64,000 nt of DNA from Paraburkholderia sp. NMBU_R16 (GCF_013282575.1 NZ_JAAAYE010000018.1:43285-107284); one strand, 5' to 3'. Positions 18,758 through 28,429 are shown, counted from the first letter of the stretch. Translations and numbers: made by a program. Notes: generated from the sequence alone by a model not told the origin.

Positions 18758-19348
18758 CTAGTATGCGATCAGCGACTCCACCCAAGTGTGAAGCCCCATG
18801 TCGCCCTGCCCATATCTCACCCAGTTGTAGTCGCCATAACCGGCGCCCTCCCCCGGCCAGGGGTTCATGAAGTAAAGCGTTTGCGAAGCATCATCGAATC
18901 CGTCGATGACGATGAAATGGCCGCCTCCGCCGGGCCAGGACCAGAGCGCGATCACCGGGTTGCCGCGCTGAACGGCCGAACGCGCCGTGCCATAGGAGAG
19001 CGGGCTGCTGTAATAGCGCGATGCGCGCCGCCCCAGCCACCAAAGGATGCCTTCGATGCCGGTCGTCCCGGCCAGGTAGTTTCCGGAATTCGCTCGATCG
19101 TTCCAATAAAACGGATAGGCTCCGCATGTATAGCCGACCGAGTCGACCCAGTTGGCGATTCGGCATTGCGATGTGGTGACGCCGCGGTAAGCCAGCACGG
19201 CATCCGCGTCCGCGCTCCAACACCACTCGCTATGTATTTGTTGCACGAGGGGAACATCGAGTTGAACCCTTGCCGCCTGCGCTGCCATCTGCGGCGCCAT
19301 GCAGGCCGCGGCGCTCGCGATGAGATACGCCGCCGAAGCAGTCTTCAT
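18758..19348 (-). CDS. Secreted papain-like cysteine protease (C70/AvrRpt2-like)
   Basis: A 196-residue exported protein with a signal peptide of about 25 residues (cleavage near MAAQA). The core carries a papain-type triad in order: Cys43 in HSEWCWSA with Gln36/Gln37 for the oxyanion hole, His144 in GGGGHFIVIDGF, and Asn162 in YFMNPWPG. This arrangement matches C70/C39-like papain folds. ATG 19348 is preferred to the upstream TTG because GAGGA lies 8 bases before it. It sits 11 bases downstream of an exported protein gene on the same strand, so the two are probably co-transcribed. Assignment to a specific family is inference. Confidence 0.75.
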   Translation of the reverse strand: MKTASAAYLIASAAACMAPQMAAQAARVQLDVPLVQQIHSEWCWSADADAVLAYRGVTTSQCRIANWVDSVGYTCGAYPFYWNDRANSGNYLAGTTGIEGILWWLGRRASRYYSSPLSYGTARSAVQRGNPVIALWSWPGGGGHFIVIDGFDDASQTLYFMNPWPGEGAGYGDYNWVRYGQGDMGLHTWVESLIAY

Positions 19349-19359
19349 GATGGAATTCC

Positions 19360-20106
19360 TCAATGGCTGAAGCGTGGATCGCTCATCCCGCGCTGGATAC
19401 TCGCACGCAGCGCATCGATGATCCGATGCTCGCTCAGTGCCTCACGCTTCGTGGCGGCGAGAGGGCTCTCGCCGGCGACGGAATCGGGTCTCGACGACAA
19501 CGCGAGTTCTTGCGCGCTCAGCAACGGCAGGTATGCCGGTTCGCCGTGCGCAATGACTTCGATGAAATCTGCGAGCCCTTGCTCACTGCGTACGAAGCGC
19601 AGTCGTGGAGCTGAAGGGTCGCGGAGATAGTCGCTCACGGCGCGTGAGATATCTGCGGCGAGGCCCGCGCCGCCCATTTGCACCGTTTTCCATTGTCCGC
19701 GCACACGCGCGACCGTCGCGAGGCCGACTGGCCGGTCGCCAAGCAGCACGACGAATCGCCAGACGCCGGTACGGCGCAGGCTTTTGTCGATGCTGTTGCC
19801 CGCGAGCAGCGAAGCCGCATCGATCAGATAAATCTCGAAGCCGTAGCCGATTGCGGCATCGCGCATGGCGCCAGGCGAATCGATGGAGAAAATGCGGCCG
19901 AGCGAGCGACTATCGTCGTTGCCCATGGCATGTTCAGCCAACGCGGCGAGCGTGCGTTGCGCGGCGTTGCGCTGTGGCGTGCCGAGCGCGAGCGTGAAAT
20001 CGAGTGGCGACGAGGCATTCCCCTCGTTGGCCGCGACGGGTGCCGGGCATGCGACGATCAACGCCACTGCCAGCAGGGTTCCGAGCGACTGCCTGAATGA
20101 GTGCAT
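19360..20106 (-). CDS. Exported protein of unknown function, partner of the papain-like protease
   Basis: A 248-residue protein with a clear signal peptide (MHSFRQSLGTLLAVALIVAC, cleavage near AANEG). The mature part is predicted mixed alpha/beta with no cysteine, membrane segment or motif I recognise. It is first in a two-gene unit with the protease gene (gap 11 bases). It could be a propeptide-like inhibitor or chaperone acting in trans, a substrate, or unrelated. The ATG at 20106 lies about 345 bases from the divergent LuxR gene. Confidence 0.7.
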   Translation of the reverse strand: MHSFRQSLGTLLAVALIVACPAPVAANEGNASSPLDFTLALGTPQRNAAQRTLAALAEHAMGNDDSRSLGRIFSIDSPGAMRDAAIGYGFEIYLIDAASLLAGNSIDKSLRRTGVWRFVVLLGDRPVGLATVARVRGQWKTVQMGGAGLAADISRAVSDYLRDPSAPRLRFVRSEQGLADFIEVIAHGEPAYLPLLSAQELALSSRPDSVAGESPLAATKREALSEHRIIDALRASIQRGMSDPRFSH

Positions 20107-20358
20107 GGGGACGGCTCCTTCGTCTAAGGCACGGCGCTGCCATGGCTGAATCGGAGCTTAGGAACAAGCGGCGCGATCTGCCAGCCGTCTCCCTGAGGTT
20201 GAGAGGTTTCGAATCGATTCGCATAGATCGCCTGCGGCGGTTTTTCCAGTCGATTTTGACCGAAAACCCACTATGTGGATTGGGTGTGGGGTTATGACGA
20301 ACAATTTGCGGTGGTCGCTGATTTTCTCAAATACTAAGATCAACGGGCTCAAGTTCGT

Positions 20359-20387
20359 TTGAATTTCAAGTTTTCATCCAGTATCTT
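20359..20387 (+). promoter_or_regulatory. Candidate sigma70 promoter of the luxR-type gene
   Basis: TTGAAT at 20359-20364 and TATCTT at 20382-20387 are separated by 17 bases, in a locally AT-rich stretch about 65 bases before the luxR-type start. The intergenic region 20107-20451 otherwise shows no gene and no convincing lux-box palindrome. Confidence 0.45.
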
Positions 20388-20451
20388 CTGGCAGGCGGGG
20401 TTGCGAGATTCATCTCTGTGAATCTAGAACTTGAACGAGGCCGAGGGAAAA

Positions 20452-21198
20452 ATGTTTCGATATGAAATGGGTGCGGCTCTCCTTGATGCCGCGGATTCGG
20501 ACACCTGGTTCGATGAACTATCTGAAATTGGCCGGCGGCATGATTTCGAATACACGATATTCGCTTTGTCGATAAGAAATACCATGCCGTTCGAAAGTGC
20601 GTTTTATCGCGGCAACCATTCGACGGTGTGGCGAAAGATATACGAACAGAAGCATTACGTGCGCATCGACCCCATCGTGCGCTATTGCCAGTCGAAGCTC
20701 ACACCGCTCGTTTGGGGCAGCGAGCGTTTTGTCGAGCCGGAAGAGCAGATTCTGTACGAACAGGCGAGTGGATTCGGCATGCGGTGGGGCGTAACGTTTC
20801 CGATTCATGGGCCAAAACAGGAAGTGGGTATGTTGTGTTTCGCCACGAGCCGGAAATCTGAGGAGGCGAGGCGTGACGTGGTGGTGCATATGCCCAAATT
20901 GGGATTGATTCGGGATATCGCTTACGAGACGGGCCTGCGCTTTGCGCGTGAAGAAACGAGTTCATCCGTCCCGAAGCTGACGCCCTGCGAAACGGAGTGC
21001 CTCAAATGGCTCGCGCTCGGAAAATCGACGTGGGAAATTTCGAAGATACTGGATCGATCTCAGGCAACGATCAACTATCACATCCATAACATCAAAAGGA
21101 AAATGGATGTGCATTCGCGAAGCGCCGCAATGATGATGGCGGTCAAGCTCGGATTGATCGAGGTCGATCGGTTGGCCTCCACGCCTTGTTTTGCATAG
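20452..21198 (+). CDS. LuxR-family quorum-sensing regulator (solo, no luxI in window)
   Basis: A 248-residue protein. The N-terminal autoinducer-binding domain keeps all six invariant residues, here W60, Y64, D73, P74, W88 and G113 (TraR W57, Y61, D70, P71, W85, G113). The C-terminal LuxR helix-turn-helix keeps E180, L184 and G190 in TPCETECLKWLALGKS. It should therefore still bind an acyl-homoserine lactone-like ligand. ATG 20452, preceded by GAGGGA, is chosen over the in-frame TTG at 20431. No acyl-homoserine lactone synthase gene is within 40 kb on the right or 20 kb on the left. Likely targets include the divergent protease unit, by proximity only. Confidence 0.88.
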   Translation: MFRYEMGAALLDAADSDTWFDELSEIGRRHDFEYTIFALSIRNTMPFESAFYRGNHSTVWRKIYEQKHYVRIDPIVRYCQSKLTPLVWGSERFVEPEEQILYEQASGFGMRWGVTFPIHGPKQEVGMLCFATSRKSEEARRDVVVHMPKLGLIRDIAYETGLRFAREETSSSVPKLTPCETECLKWLALGKSTWEISKILDRSQATINYHIHNIKRKMDVHSRSAAMMMAVKLGLIEVDRLASTPCFA

Positions 21199-21424
21199 CC
21201 GCAGTTTGCCCATGGGCGGTCGGGCCCCGCATCGGTCGGCGGTCGGCATCTCGCGGGGCACGAAGGTTCGCCCGAGTTCGAGCAGAATCGACCCCGGGCC
21301 GATGTCAGCGTTTTCCCGAGAAAACGATTCCATGCCGACAAACGGTTGAACCTTTTGCCTGGCGCGGCCGATATCTCCGTTAAGCAGCGACGTGGGTCGC
21401 CGGCTGTAACGGAGGAGTCGCAAG

Positions 21425-22654
21425 ATGATGGATGGGAGCCATGCGGGTGTTTTCCGCGAGGGTGGCGCGTCGCGGTCTGCATCAGTTGCTGTGCGCCGTA
21501 TGGCGGCGGTCATGCTCGCCGTCTGGACCTTGCTGCCGTTCACGTTCGCGCCCCGTGATGCGCAAGCGCAAGAAACGATCAAGATCGGTGTCCCCGCGCC
21601 GCTGTCCGGGAGCTACGAGCGGGCGGGTGCCGACATCGTCGATGGCGGCAGGCTCGCCATCGAGCAGATCAATGCCGCCGGCGGCGCACTTGGCAGGAAG
21701 CTGGAACTCGTGCCGCAGGACGATGCCTGCAATCCCGACGGAGCGGCGAGGGCGGCGACCCAGCTCGTTGCGGCCGGTGTCATCGCCGTCGCAGGCGGTT
21801 ATTGCTCGAGCGCCGCGCTGCCCGAGCTACACGTATTGCACGATCGGCATATCCCGTACGTGCTCGATGCGTCTACTTTTCCGCAACTCACCGATCACGG
21901 TTGGAACGACGTCTTTCGCACGATCGGGCGAACCGACGCGCAGGGAGGCTTCGCCGCCAAGTTCATGAGGGACGTACTGCATGCGACGCGCGCAGCGGTC
22001 CTCAACGACGGATCGACGTACTCGCAGGGGCTCGCGCAAAGTACGGTCGCGGCGCTCGAGCAAGCGGGTGTCGAGGTGGTCTACGACCGTGCGATCACAC
22101 CAGGACAGCCGGACTATCGAAGCGTGATCAAGGAGGCGACCGATTCCAAGGCGGATGTCCTGTACTTCACGGGGTATTACACCGACGCGGCCGTGCTGGC
22201 GAAAAACCGGCGCGAGCTGACGCCATCGATCAAATACTTCATGGGCAACGGCACCGCGGACGCGTCATTGATCAAAAAGGGCGGGGCGGCGGTGGAAGGG
22301 ATGATCGTGACGACTTCGCCCTTACCGCAGTTTTTCCCGCAGTCCCGCGCGCGGCGTTTCGTGAAGGCGTACGAAGATGCCTACCAGCGCGCGCCCGGTC
22401 CGTACTCGGTTTATGAGTACGACGCGATCGGGGTTACGGCGCAGGCCATCAAGAACGCGAACTCGACCAAACCGGAGGATATCGCGGCGGCGTTGCATAG
22501 ACTGAAGCGCTACAACGGTGCGACGGGCGAAATCGAGTTCGATCAGAAAGGCGATCGAGCGAAGGCGCCGTTCATGGCGGTGACGGTGCGCGATGGCAAG
22601 TTCGAACCGTATGCCAGCCTCGATGCCAAGGGGCGGTGGGTGGCGGTGAAGTAG
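21425..22654 (+). CDS. Branched-chain amino-acid-type ABC transporter substrate-binding protein
   Basis: A 409-residue periplasmic type I binding protein (LivJ/LivK fold). It has a long N-terminus with the signal peptide ending near DAQAQ, then IKIGVPAPLSGSYERAGADI and GAARAATQLVAAGVIAVAGG typical of the family, and the hinge region FTGYYTDAA. GGAGGAG lies about 9 bases before ATG 21425. No Liv permease or ATPase genes are adjacent, so it must work with a distant transporter or as a sensor. Confidence 0.9.
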   Translation: MMDGSHAGVFREGGASRSASVAVRRMAAVMLAVWTLLPFTFAPRDAQAQETIKIGVPAPLSGSYERAGADIVDGGRLAIEQINAAGGALGRKLELVPQDDACNPDGAARAATQLVAAGVIAVAGGYCSSAALPELHVLHDRHIPYVLDASTFPQLTDHGWNDVFRTIGRTDAQGGFAAKFMRDVLHATRAAVLNDGSTYSQGLAQSTVAALEQAGVEVVYDRAITPGQPDYRSVIKEATDSKADVLYFTGYYTDAAVLAKNRRELTPSIKYFMGNGTADASLIKKGGAAVEGMIVTTSPLPQFFPQSRARRFVKAYEDAYQRAPGPYSVYEYDAIGVTAQAIKNANSTKPEDIAAALHRLKRYNGATGEIEFDQKGDRAKAPFMAVTVRDGKFEPYASLDAKGRWVAVK

Positions 22655-22665
22655 GCGGGGCGTTC

Positions 22666-22755
22666 TGGCGGAGGGCGTGGGATTCGAACCCACGAAGGCC
22701 GTAAAGCCTTGCCGGTTTTCAAGACCGGTGCATTCAACCGCTCTGCCAGCCCTCC
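22666..22755 (-). tRNA. tRNA-Ser(UGA)
   Basis: A 90-base cloverleaf on the minus strand with a 7-bp acceptor GGAGGGC/GCCCTCC, anticodon loop TTTGAAA (anticodon UGA), a long variable arm as expected for tRNA-Ser, T-loop GTTCGAATC and an encoded 3' CCA at 22666-22668. It lies 11 bases past the end of the convergent binding-protein gene. Confidence 0.97.
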
Positions 22756-22860
22756 GAGGGGAGCGATTGTACCGCGAAATAGTGGGCCTGCTGCAATGCT
22801 GGCGGCGCCCCGGACCCTGCATCCCGCGTAACCCGCGTCCCCCCGCGTCGCAAGATCCCC

Positions 22861-23550
22861 TCACTCCGTGCCCGAGCGCTTACCGTGCGCCAGCGCCCCG
22901 GCTCTGCTCAGCGTCTCGACGATATGCGCCAACGCACGTTGACGCGTCTCGCGATCCGGTGCGCGCAACGCATACGACGGATGCCATGTCGCCAGAATGG
23001 CGCGCCCACCGTGTTCGATCACTTTGTCGAAGTGCTCCTGCAACCGGGCATGTGGGTCCTGCAGCAGCGCCTTGAGCGCCGTGCTGCCGAGCGCGATCAC
23101 GACCTTCGGCGCGACTTCCTCCAATTCCTGGTCCAGCCAATAGCGGCACGCCTCGATTTCGCGTTGCGCAGGCGTTTTATGCAGCCGCCGCTTACCGCGC
23201 GGCTCCCATTTGAAATGCTTCACCGCATTCGTGATGAAAACGTCCTTGCGGACGACGCCAGCTTCGTGCATCGCGTCATCGAGCAACTGCCCGGCAGGTC
23301 CGACGAAAGGTTTGCCGGCTCGATCCTCGCTGTCGCCCGGTTGTTCTCCGACCATCATGATCGGCGCATGCCGCGCCCCGGCGCCCGGCACGCCCTGCGT
23401 GGCGCGCTCCCAAAGCGCGCAGCGGCGGCACGCATCCAGCGTGCGCGGTTGCTGGTCCGGCTCGACCTCGGGCCGAGGTTCGGGCTCGGCATCGGCAGCC
23501 GTGGGCGGTGGGCGGCGTTTCTGGGCGTTCATGACCGGTTTGCGTAGCAT
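22861..23550 (-). CDS. UdgX-type uracil-DNA glycosylase
   Basis: About 229 residues of the Fe-S uracil-DNA glycosylase superfamily. Motif GEQPGDSED (68-76) followed by GKPFVGPAG is the UdgX form of motif A, and KRRLHKTP (120-127) matches the UdgX-specific loop whose histidine (here H124) links covalently to the abasic site in the mycobacterial enzyme. Cluster ligands appear as C41 and C44 (CRRC), C136 or nearby (EACRYWL), with KHF where classical family 4 enzymes have a Cys. The start is uncertain: ATG 23550 or 23532, neither with a strong ribosome site. It follows hemW on the same strand. Confidence 0.85.
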   Translation of the reverse strand: MLRKPVMNAQKRRPPPTAADAEPEPRPEVEPDQQPRTLDACRRCALWERATQGVPGAGARHAPIMMVGEQPGDSEDRAGKPFVGPAGQLLDDAMHEAGVVRKDVFITNAVKHFKWEPRGKRRLHKTPAQREIEACRYWLDQELEEVAPKVVIALGSTALKALLQDPHARLQEHFDKVIEHGGRAILATWHPSYALRAPDRETRQRALAHIVETLSRAGALAHGKRSGTE

Positions 23551-23598
23551 CCGGGAATCGATGCGAGCAATTAGGATGCCGCCCTCCCGCGACAATCG

Positions 23599-24819
23599 TC
23601 AGGCGTCGCGCTCGTTCAAGAACAACGCCTGCAGATCGTTGAGAAACCGCTGCCCGAGCGGCGTGGGCGCTATCCGTTCATGGTCGCGCGCGATCAAGCC
23701 GCGCTGCTCGGCTTCGCGTAGCGCGGGCTCGATTGCCGTGATCGCGAGCCCCGTTCGCTCGATGAACCGATGCACGGGAAAACCTTCAGTCAGCCTCAAC
23801 GCGTTCAACATGAATTCGAACGGCAGATCGTGTGGCCCTACCTCGCGCTCGTCTTCGACGGGCGAGCCCGCGCGTGCCTTTTCGATGAAGGTGGTCGGGT
23901 GTTTGTAACGTGCCTGACGAACGATCCGATGGGCGAACGACAGCTTGGAATGCGCACCGGCCCCGATGCCCAGATAGTCGCCGAAACGCCAGTAGTTGAG
24001 GTTGTGCTTGCACTGTCGATGCGGCTTGGCATAGGCCGACACCTCATAGCGTTCGTATCCGGCCGCCGCCGTGCGTTCATGGATCCAGTCCTGCATGTCG
24101 GCCGATGCATCGTCATCGGGTAGCGCCGGCGGGTACTTCGCGAAGAGCGTGTTCGGCTCGAGCGTCAGATGATAGAGCGAGAGATGGGGCGGGTCGAACG
24201 AAAGCGCGCGCTCCACGTCGGCACGGCATTCGTCGAGCGTCTGTTGCGGAAGCGCGAACATCAGATCGAGGTTGAAGTTCTCGAAATGCCGCGCGGCGAT
24301 TTCGACCGCCCGATGCGCGTCGCTGCTGTCGTGAATCCGGCCCAGCGCCTTCAAGTGCCGCTCGTTGAAGCTCTGAATGCCGACGGACAGGCGGTTGATG
24401 CCGCTTGCGCGAAATTGCGCGAACTTCTCGGCTTCGAACGTGCCGGGATTGGCCTCCATCGTGATCTCGGCGTCCGCATCGAGCGGCAGCAGCGCGCGCA
24501 CATCCGATAACAGCCGGTCCAGCCCGCCTGCCGACAGCAGGCTCGGTGTCCCGCCGCCGATGAACACGGTATGCACCTGCCGTCCCCAGACGAGGGGCAG
24601 CGCTTGCTCGAGATCGGCACGTAGCGCGCCGAGATAATCGTTTTCGGGAAAACGCTCGCCTTTCCATTCATGCGAATTGAAATCGCAATACGGGCACTTG
24701 CGCACACACCAGGGGAAGTGGACATAGAGCGCCAGCGGCGGCAGCGAGTTCAGCGCAATCTTCCCAGGCGCGACGAACGCTTGAACGACGCGATGCCGAT
24801 CGTACTCGGGGGGGGTCAT
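23599..24819 (-). CDS. hemW: Radical SAM heme chaperone HemW
   Basis: A 406-residue protein. The radical SAM cluster motif CVRKCPYC lies near residue 38, preceded by LYVHFPWC, the HemN/HemW opening. GGGTPSLL and MEANPGTFE bind SAM, and the C-terminal HemN domain follows. It lacks the N-terminal extension of true HemN. ATG overlaps the rdgB stop (ATGA), so the two are translationally coupled. HemW is regarded as a heme carrier rather than a coproporphyrinogen oxidase. Confidence 0.95.
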   Translation of the reverse strand: MTPPEYDRHRVVQAFVAPGKIALNSLPPLALYVHFPWCVRKCPYCDFNSHEWKGERFPENDYLGALRADLEQALPLVWGRQVHTVFIGGGTPSLLSAGGLDRLLSDVRALLPLDADAEITMEANPGTFEAEKFAQFRASGINRLSVGIQSFNERHLKALGRIHDSSDAHRAVEIAARHFENFNLDLMFALPQQTLDECRADVERALSFDPPHLSLYHLTLEPNTLFAKYPPALPDDDASADMQDWIHERTAAAGYERYEVSAYAKPHRQCKHNLNYWRFGDYLGIGAGAHSKLSFAHRIVRQARYKHPTTFIEKARAGSPVEDEREVGPHDLPFEFMLNALRLTEGFPVHRFIERTGLAITAIEPALREAEQRGLIARDHERIAPTPLGQRFLNDLQALFLNERDA

Positions 24820-25472
24820 TGCGTCTCCCCAGCGAGCCGGGCGACGAGCGCACGCAGCGCCAGCGCGCGATGGCTATGTGCGTTCTTGACGATGGGGTCG
24901 AGCTGCGCCGCGCTGGCCGCAAGCGCCGGCACGAAGAAGTGCGGGTCGTAACCGAAGCCGTTGCTGCCGCGCGGCGTGTCGATGATCTCCCCATGCCAGC
25001 GGCCCTCGGCCACGAGCGGCTCCGGATCGTCCGCATGTCGCATCAGTACGAGCACGCAGTAGTAGTAGGCCCGCCGGTCCTGCACGCCCTGCAGCTCGGC
25101 GATGAGCCGCGCGTTATTGGCTGCGTCGCTTTTTTCGCCGCCCGCATCGAGTGCGAACCGCGCCGAGTGCACGCCGGGTGCGCCGCCCAGCGCATGAACA
25201 CACAAGCCCGAGTCGTCGGCGAGCGCGGGCATGCCCGTCAATGCCGCGGCATGGCGCGCCTTCGCGAGGGCATTCTCGATAAAGGTCGGATGCGGCTCCT
25301 CGGCCTCCGGCACGCCGAGCTCGCCTTGCGCGACGAGCGCAATGCCCGCATCGCCCAGCATCGCGGCGAATTCGCGCAGCTTGCCGGCGTTGTTCGACGC
25401 AACCACGACGCGCCCGAGCGAGCGCGCGACACTGCCCTGGGTGTGCGAGGATTCGCTTGCGCGATCAGTCAC
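24816..25472 (-). CDS. rdgB: dITP/XTP pyrophosphatase RdgB (HAM1)
   Basis: A 218-residue protein. [14 protein letters not shown] is the HAM1 nucleotide-binding opening, [15 protein letters not shown] holds the catalytic acids, and [11 protein letters not shown] is the C-terminal signature. It hydrolyses ITP, XTP and their deoxy forms to monophosphates. The start is GTG 25472, with a strong GGAGG about 6 bases upstream located inside the 3' end of rph; the two genes overlap by 8 bases. Confidence 0.96.
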   Translation of the reverse strand: MTDRASESSHTQGSVARSLGRVVVASNNAGKLREFAAMLGDAGIALVAQGELGVPEAEEPHPTFIENALAKARHAAALTGMPALADDSGLCVHALGGAPGVHSARFALDAGGEKSDAANNARLIAELQGVQDRRAYYYCVLVLMRHADDPEPLVAEGRWHGEIIDTPRGSNGFGYDPHFFVPALAASAAQLDPIVKNAHSHRALALRALVARLAGETQ

Positions 25473-26205
25473 CTGTAACCTCCAACGCCGCCTTTTGCTT
25501 CGCGATCAACTGTTCGATGCCCGATTGGGCCAGATCGAGCAGCGCATTCATTTCGTCGCGCGAAAAAGGGGTTCCCTCGGCCGTACCCTGGACCTCGACG
25601 AATCCGCCGTCGCCGGTCATGACGACATTCATATCCGTATCGCAGCGCGAATCTTCCTGATAATCGAGATCCAGCAGCGGCAGCCCCTCGTAGATGCCGA
25701 CCGAAATAGCGGCGACATAGTCGAGAATCGGCGAGCTTTCGATGCGTCCTGCCGCGAGAAGCTTCGATACCGCGTCGTGCGCGGCGACGAACGCACCGGT
25801 GATGCTGGCCGTACGCGTGCCGCCGTCGGCCTGGATGACGTCGCAATCGACGTGCAGCGTGCGGGGGCCGAGCCGCTCGAGGTCGAACACCGATCGCAGC
25901 GCACGGCCGATGAGGCGCTGAATCTCCTGCGTGCGCCCCGTCTGCTTGCCGCGCGCGGCTTCGCGATCGCTGCGGGTGTGCGTGGCGCGGGGCAGCATGC
26001 CGTATTCGGCGGTGAGCCAGCCTTGGCCGCGATCGCGCAAAAACTCTGGCACGCGCTCGAGCACGCTTGCCGTACAGATGACCTTGGTATCGCCGAATTC
26101 GACGAGCACGGACCCTTCCGCATGCTTCGTGTAATGGCGCGTGATGTGCACGTCGCGCAGTGCATCGGCACGGCGCCCGCTCGGGCGTTCAACGAGATCG
26201 GTCAT
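25465..26205 (-). CDS. rph: Ribonuclease PH
   Basis: A 246-residue phosphorolytic 3'-5' exoribonuclease that trims tRNA 3' ends. Motifs are [23 protein letters not shown], the phosphate-binding [14 protein letters not shown] and the C-terminal [10 protein letters not shown]. The frame is open upstream to 27018 antisense to yicC; ATG 26205 ([10 protein letters not shown]) is the family start. It is first in the rph-rdgB-hemW run and divergent from yicC, with 222 bases between. Confidence 0.96.
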   Translation of the reverse strand: MTDLVERPSGRRADALRDVHITRHYTKHAEGSVLVEFGDTKVICTASVLERVPEFLRDRGQGWLTAEYGMLPRATHTRSDREAARGKQTGRTQEIQRLIGRALRSVFDLERLGPRTLHVDCDVIQADGGTRTASITGAFVAAHDAVSKLLAAGRIESSPILDYVAAISVGIYEGLPLLDLDYQEDSRCDTDMNVVMTGDGGFVEVQGTAEGTPFSRDEMNALLDLAQSGIEQLIAKQKAALEVTGD

Positions 26206-26427
26206 GGTGGGCAAAGGTATGAGGAGGGAAACCGTGATTTTACCGTTACGCCGACGCCGCATCGCGCGTGCCGGCCCGAGCTTCCTCGCCATGCCCTGCG
26301 AGCGGCGCGCGAGGCAGGCGCCGGGCGCAAAAATGGGATAATGCCCCTTTCGCCTGCGCGACGCCTCATTGGCGCGGCGGGCGCCTCGAACAACCGGCCG
26401 GCAACGGCCCCAAACGCGAGACGGACG

Positions 26428-27351
26428 ATGATCTACAGCATGACAGGCTACGCGAGCGCTACGCGCGAAATTGCGGTGCCGGGCATATCGGCGGGCATGA
26501 GCGTATCGGTCGAACTGCGCACCGTGAATTCGCGTTTTCTGGACCTCAATTTCCGTATGCCCGAAGAGGTGCGCGCGTGCGAGCCGACGCTGCGCGAAAT
26601 GCTCATGAGCAAGCTCTCCCGCGGCAAGGTCGACATCCGCATCAACGTGCAGCGCAGCGAGCAGACGCCGAGCGTCGGTGCGCTGAACGCCGAGGTGCTG
26701 CAGCAACTCGCCAAGCTCGAGCAAGCCGTCACCGATGCGTTTCCCGGCGTCGAGCGCATGCGCACGGGCGAGATCCTGCGCTGGCCCGGTGTGCTCGCGG
26801 AAACCGGCGCGTCGGCGGAGGCGCTGCGCGACGCCGTGCTCGCTTGCGGCAAGCAAGCGATCGGCGAACTCATCGATGTCCGCGGCCGCGAGGGTGCGCA
26901 GCTCGGTGCGATGTTGCTCGGCAACGTGACCGAGATGGAGGCGATCTTGCAGCGCATCTCGCCGCTCGTGCCGGAGCTCATCGCCAAGCATCAGCAAAAG
27001 ATCGTCGAGCGCTTGCAAGAGGCGTTGGGGCTCGCAGCGCCCGACGGGGTCGCAACGATCGTCTCACGTGAAGAGATTGCCGAGCGCATCCGTCAGGAAG
27101 TGACCATGTACGGTATCCGGATCGATATCGCCGAAGAGTTGTCGCGACTGACCGCGCATTTGAACGAGACGCGTCATGTGATCGAGAAGGGCGGCAAAGT
27201 CGGCAAGCGGCTCGATTTCATGATGCAGGAACTGAACCGCGAGGCCAATACGTTGGGCTCGAAGGCGGCGGCGAAGGAGCTTGCCGACTCGTCCATGACC
27301 CTCAAGCTGCTGATCGAGCAGATGCGCGAACAAGTCCAGAACCTGGAGTGA
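26428..27351 (+). CDS. yicC: YicC-family endoribonuclease/stress protein
   Basis: A 307-residue protein. It has the invariant N-terminus [11 protein letters not shown], an [13 protein letters not shown] segment, and the DUF1732 C-terminal part with [20 protein letters not shown] and [10 protein letters not shown]. coli YicC has been reported as an endoribonuclease. It is followed 7 bases later by gmk, its usual neighbour. The upstream in-frame extension to 25231 is antisense to rph and rejected. Confidence 0.94.
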   Translation: MIYSMTGYASATREIAVPGISAGMSVSVELRTVNSRFLDLNFRMPEEVRACEPTLREMLMSKLSRGKVDIRINVQRSEQTPSVGALNAEVLQQLAKLEQAVTDAFPGVERMRTGEILRWPGVLAETGASAEALRDAVLACGKQAIGELIDVRGREGAQLGAMLLGNVTEMEAILQRISPLVPELIAKHQQKIVERLQEALGLAAPDGVATIVSREEIAERIRQEVTMYGIRIDIAEELSRLTAHLNETRHVIEKGGKVGKRLDFMMQELNREANTLGSKAAAKELADSSMTLKLLIEQMREQVQNLE

Positions 27352-27358
27352 ACCACCG

Positions 27359-28057
27359 ATGATCGACGCTACGTCCGCAGGCGGCGCGCGCAAAAGCGGC
27401 GCTCCGCGCAATCCCTACGCCGGAGTGTATCCCGGCAACCTTTTCATGGTCGTCGCCCCATCGGGGGCCGGCAAATCGACGCTCGTGAACGCGCTGCTGG
27501 CCGACGACGCAGCCATTCGTCTATCGATTTCATACACGACGAGAAAGCCTCGTCCTGGCGAACAGGACGGGCAGCACTACCACTTCACGACGGTCGACGA
27601 CTTTCTGGCGCGTCACGCGGCCGGCGAGTTTCTCGAAAGCGCCGAAGTGCACGGCAATTACTATGCAACTTCGCGCGTGTGGATCGAGGAACAGATGAAA
27701 AGCGGCCATGACGTGCTGCTCGAAATCGATTGGCAGGGCGCGCAGCAGGTGAAAAAGCAGTTCCGCAACGCGGTCGAGATATTCATCCTGCCCCCGTCGC
27801 TCGAGGCGCTCGAGGTCCGTCTCAAGAAGCGAGGCCAGGACGAGCCGAACGTCATCACGCGCAGGCTGCTCGCGGCCGGCAGCGAGATGGCGCACGCATC
27901 GGAGGCTCAATACGTGCTCATCAACGAGCATTTCGATCGGGCGCTGGCCGAGTTGCGATGTATCGTTGCCGCGACGCGGCTTCGTTTCGATTCGCAGTAC
28001 GCCCGCAACAGCGAGCTCTTCATCGAGCTCGGCATCCATCTACCGGCCGCCGAGTGA
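27359..28057 (+). CDS. gmk: Guanylate kinase
   Basis: A 232-residue protein with an N-terminal extension of about 25 residues. P-loop APSGAGKST lies near residue 36, [12 protein letters not shown] binds GMP, and [11 protein letters not shown] follows. It converts GMP to GDP. It is co-directional with yicC and rpoZ; the gmk-rpoZ-spoT order is the standard gammaproteobacterial and betaproteobacterial arrangement. Confidence 0.97.
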   Translation: MIDATSAGGARKSGAPRNPYAGVYPGNLFMVVAPSGAGKSTLVNALLADDAAIRLSISYTTRKPRPGEQDGQHYHFTTVDDFLARHAAGEFLESAEVHGNYYATSRVWIEEQMKSGHDVLLEIDWQGAQQVKKQFRNAVEIFILPPSLEALEVRLKKRGQDEPNVITRRLLAAGSEMAHASEAQYVLINEHFDRALAELRCIVAATRLRFDSQYARNSELFIELGIHLPAAE

Positions 28058-28117
28058 CGGTGGACGGCTGGATACATAAGGTAGAATAAGCAGCATATCA
28101 AGAAGGAATTCCCGAAC

Positions 28118-28321
28118 ATGGCCCGCATTACCGTCGAAGACTGCCTGAAGCAAATCCCGAATCGATTCGAGCTGGCGCTCGCCGCGACTTATCGCGCCCG
28201 CCAGTTGGCCCAGGGTCACACGCCCAAGATCGAGAGCCGCGACAAACCTACGGTTGTCGCGCTGCGCGAGATCGCAGCAGGCCAGGTCGGTCTCGAGATG
28301 TTGAAGAAGGTGCCTGTCTGA
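28118..28321 (+). CDS. rpoZ: RNA polymerase omega subunit
   Basis: Sixty-seven residues: [20 protein letters not shown], then the basic [10 protein letters not shown] and [16 protein letters not shown], which match bacterial omega. AAGGA lies about 9 bases before ATG 28118. The product helps assemble the beta' subunit and forms part of the ppGpp site 1, which fits its place before spoT. Confidence 0.97.
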   Translation: MARITVEDCLKQIPNRFELALAATYRARQLAQGHTPKIESRDKPTVVALREIAAGQVGLEMLKKVPV

Positions 28322-28429
28322 GCATCGAGTTCGTGAAGCGCGGCGGCAGTACCCGTCGCCGCGCTTTCGCGCAGTCTATCGGGCCAAACGCGCTCAACTG
28401 ACCCGGCAACCACCGATACGGAGGCGAAT

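Noticed and set aside
20230..20450. lux-box palindrome upstream of the LuxR gene
   Set aside because: I searched for an 18-20 base inverted repeat of the usual type and found only short direct repeats.
25231..26427. Long 5' extension of the yicC frame
   Set aside because: Antisense to rph and rdgB; the YicC family begins exactly at MIYSMTGYA (26428).
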